Below, piece by piece: positions 22,013 through 22,533 of a stretch of DNA of 22,533 nt (the first letter of the stretch is position 1; each line of letters begins with the position of its first letter). The DNA is taken from positions 1-22,533 of the forward strand of contig JAKPGH010000304.1 in assembly GCA_029550985.1 (NCBI GenBank), given 5' to 3'. Both the position numbers and the translations under genes were made by a program. A model generated the notes under the pieces. It did not search any database. It worked only from the letters and a program-made list of their open reading frames with translations, and was not told the DNA's origin. Source of the DNA: Bacillota bacterium. Its GTDB lineage: Bacteria; Bacillota; Clostridia; Oscillospirales; Ruminococcaceae.

Positions 22013-22533
22013 ATGACACAGAACAACAGGATCATCATCTTCGACACCACTCTGCGGGACGGCGAGCAGACTCCGGGCGTCAACCTCAACCTTTCGGAAA
22101 AGTTGGAAATCGCCCGCCATCTGGAATCCCTTGGCGTCGATGTCATAGAAGCTGGTTTTCCGGCCGCCTCCCCCGGAGATTTTGAGGCGGTGCGGGCGGT
22201 TTCCCAGAATGTCAACTGCTCGGTAGCCGCTCTGTGCCGCTGTGTTCCCGACGACATTCAAAAGGGCTGGGAGGCGGTTAAGTACAGCAAAAATCCGCGG
22301 CTCCACGTGTTTTTGGCCACCAGCGACATCCACATGAAATACAAGCTGCGGATGGAGCCGGACGAGGTGCTGCGCCGGGCGGTGGAGGGCGTCAGGCTGG
22401 CCAAAAGCTTCTGCGACAACGTGGAGTTTTCCTGCGAGGATGCCAGCCGCTCCCGCCCCGAGTTCCTCTACCAGGTGCTGGAGGCGGTTATCGAGGCGGG
22501 CGCCACCACCGTCAACATCCCCGACACGGTGGG
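22013..22533 (+). CDS. leuA: 2-isopropylmalate synthase, N-terminal part (gene cut by right edge)
   Basis: The 173 visible codons show the HMGL-like/DRE-TIM metallolyase barrel. FDTTLRDGEQTPGV near residue 10 contains the catalytic Arg and metal-binding Asp. VIEAGFPAASPGDFEAV and the start of the NIPDTVG motif follow as in 2-isopropylmalate synthase, which condenses 2-ketoisovalerate with acetyl-CoA in the first leucine-specific step. GGAGGGA precedes the ATG at 22013. The leucine-type T-box upstream supports this over the related homocitrate or citramalate synthases. The C-terminal regulatory domain is outside the window. Confidence 0.92.
   Translation, partial: MTQNNRIIIFDTTLRDGEQTPGVNLNLSEKLEIARHLESLGVDVIEAGFPAASPGDFEAVRAVSQNVNCSVAALCRCVPDDIQKGWEAVKYSKNPRLHVFLATSDIHMKYKLRMEPDEVLRRAVEGVRLAKSFCDNVEFSCEDASRSRPEFLYQVLEAVIEAGATTVNIPDTV

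Noticed and set aside
1..22533. CRISPR arrays, insertion sequences, tRNA or rRNA genes
   Set aside because: No regularly spaced repeats, transposase-like proteins or recognisable tRNA/rRNA sequence were seen on either strand by eye.

Overview
The window looks like a chromosomal piece of a spore-former-type Firmicute of class Clostridia, probably an Oscillospiraceae/Ruminococcaceae-like anaerobe. The evidence is strong AGGAGG-type ribosome binding sites, sigma-A promoters, a T-box leader, spoVG, a clostridial thioredoxin reductase lacking NADPH motifs, an ABC sugar importer without its own ATPase, and coding DNA of moderate to high GC between AT-rich intergenic regions. No tRNA, rRNA, CRISPR array, insertion sequence or phage gene was seen. 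Genus-level placement is inference.

Left part (1-3533): the 5' part of an FAD-dependent oxidoreductase gene (minus strand, running off the left edge), a small YcxB-like membrane protein (plus), and a 468-residue helix-turn-helix protein of unknown function (minus). The last two converge on a perfect 36-bp palindrome that should act as a two-way terminator.

Transporter operon (3430-8830, plus): a sigma-A promoter with two near-identical palindromic operators precedes lacI-type regulator - MalG-like permease - lipoprotein binding protein - MalF-like permease - ComEC/Rec2-type metallo-beta-lactamase-fold hydrolase, closed by a terminator. The set imports an unidentified small, probably carbohydrate-like, solute. 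It must borrow an ATPase encoded elsewhere. The hydrolase, translationally overlapped with the last permease, is the least explained member and the best candidate for something new.

Middle (8842-14994, minus): a cyclic-nucleotide-binding/DUF2225 zinc-ribbon fusion, a conserved soluble protein of unknown function, then a probable three-gene operon read from right to left: ABC-F ATPase, AI-2E-family exporter-like protein and AEC-family permease.

Redox pair (15073-16409, minus): a thioredoxin reductase-like flavoprotein that keeps its FAD and CATC motifs but lacks the NADPH motifs, followed by a thioredoxin with a WCMPC active site and its own promoter. This fits clostridial ferredoxin-dependent flavin thioredoxin reductase systems. 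Divergent from it is a secreted GH25 lysozyme.

Right part (17767-22533): a TSCPD-domain protein overlapping an unknown protein gene, then spoVG (minus, TTG start) divergent from murC (cell-wall precursor ligase). These are followed by a bacteriohemerythrin with one substituted iron ligand, and a leucine-type T-box leader controlling the 5' end of a 2-isopropylmalate synthase gene that runs off the right edge.
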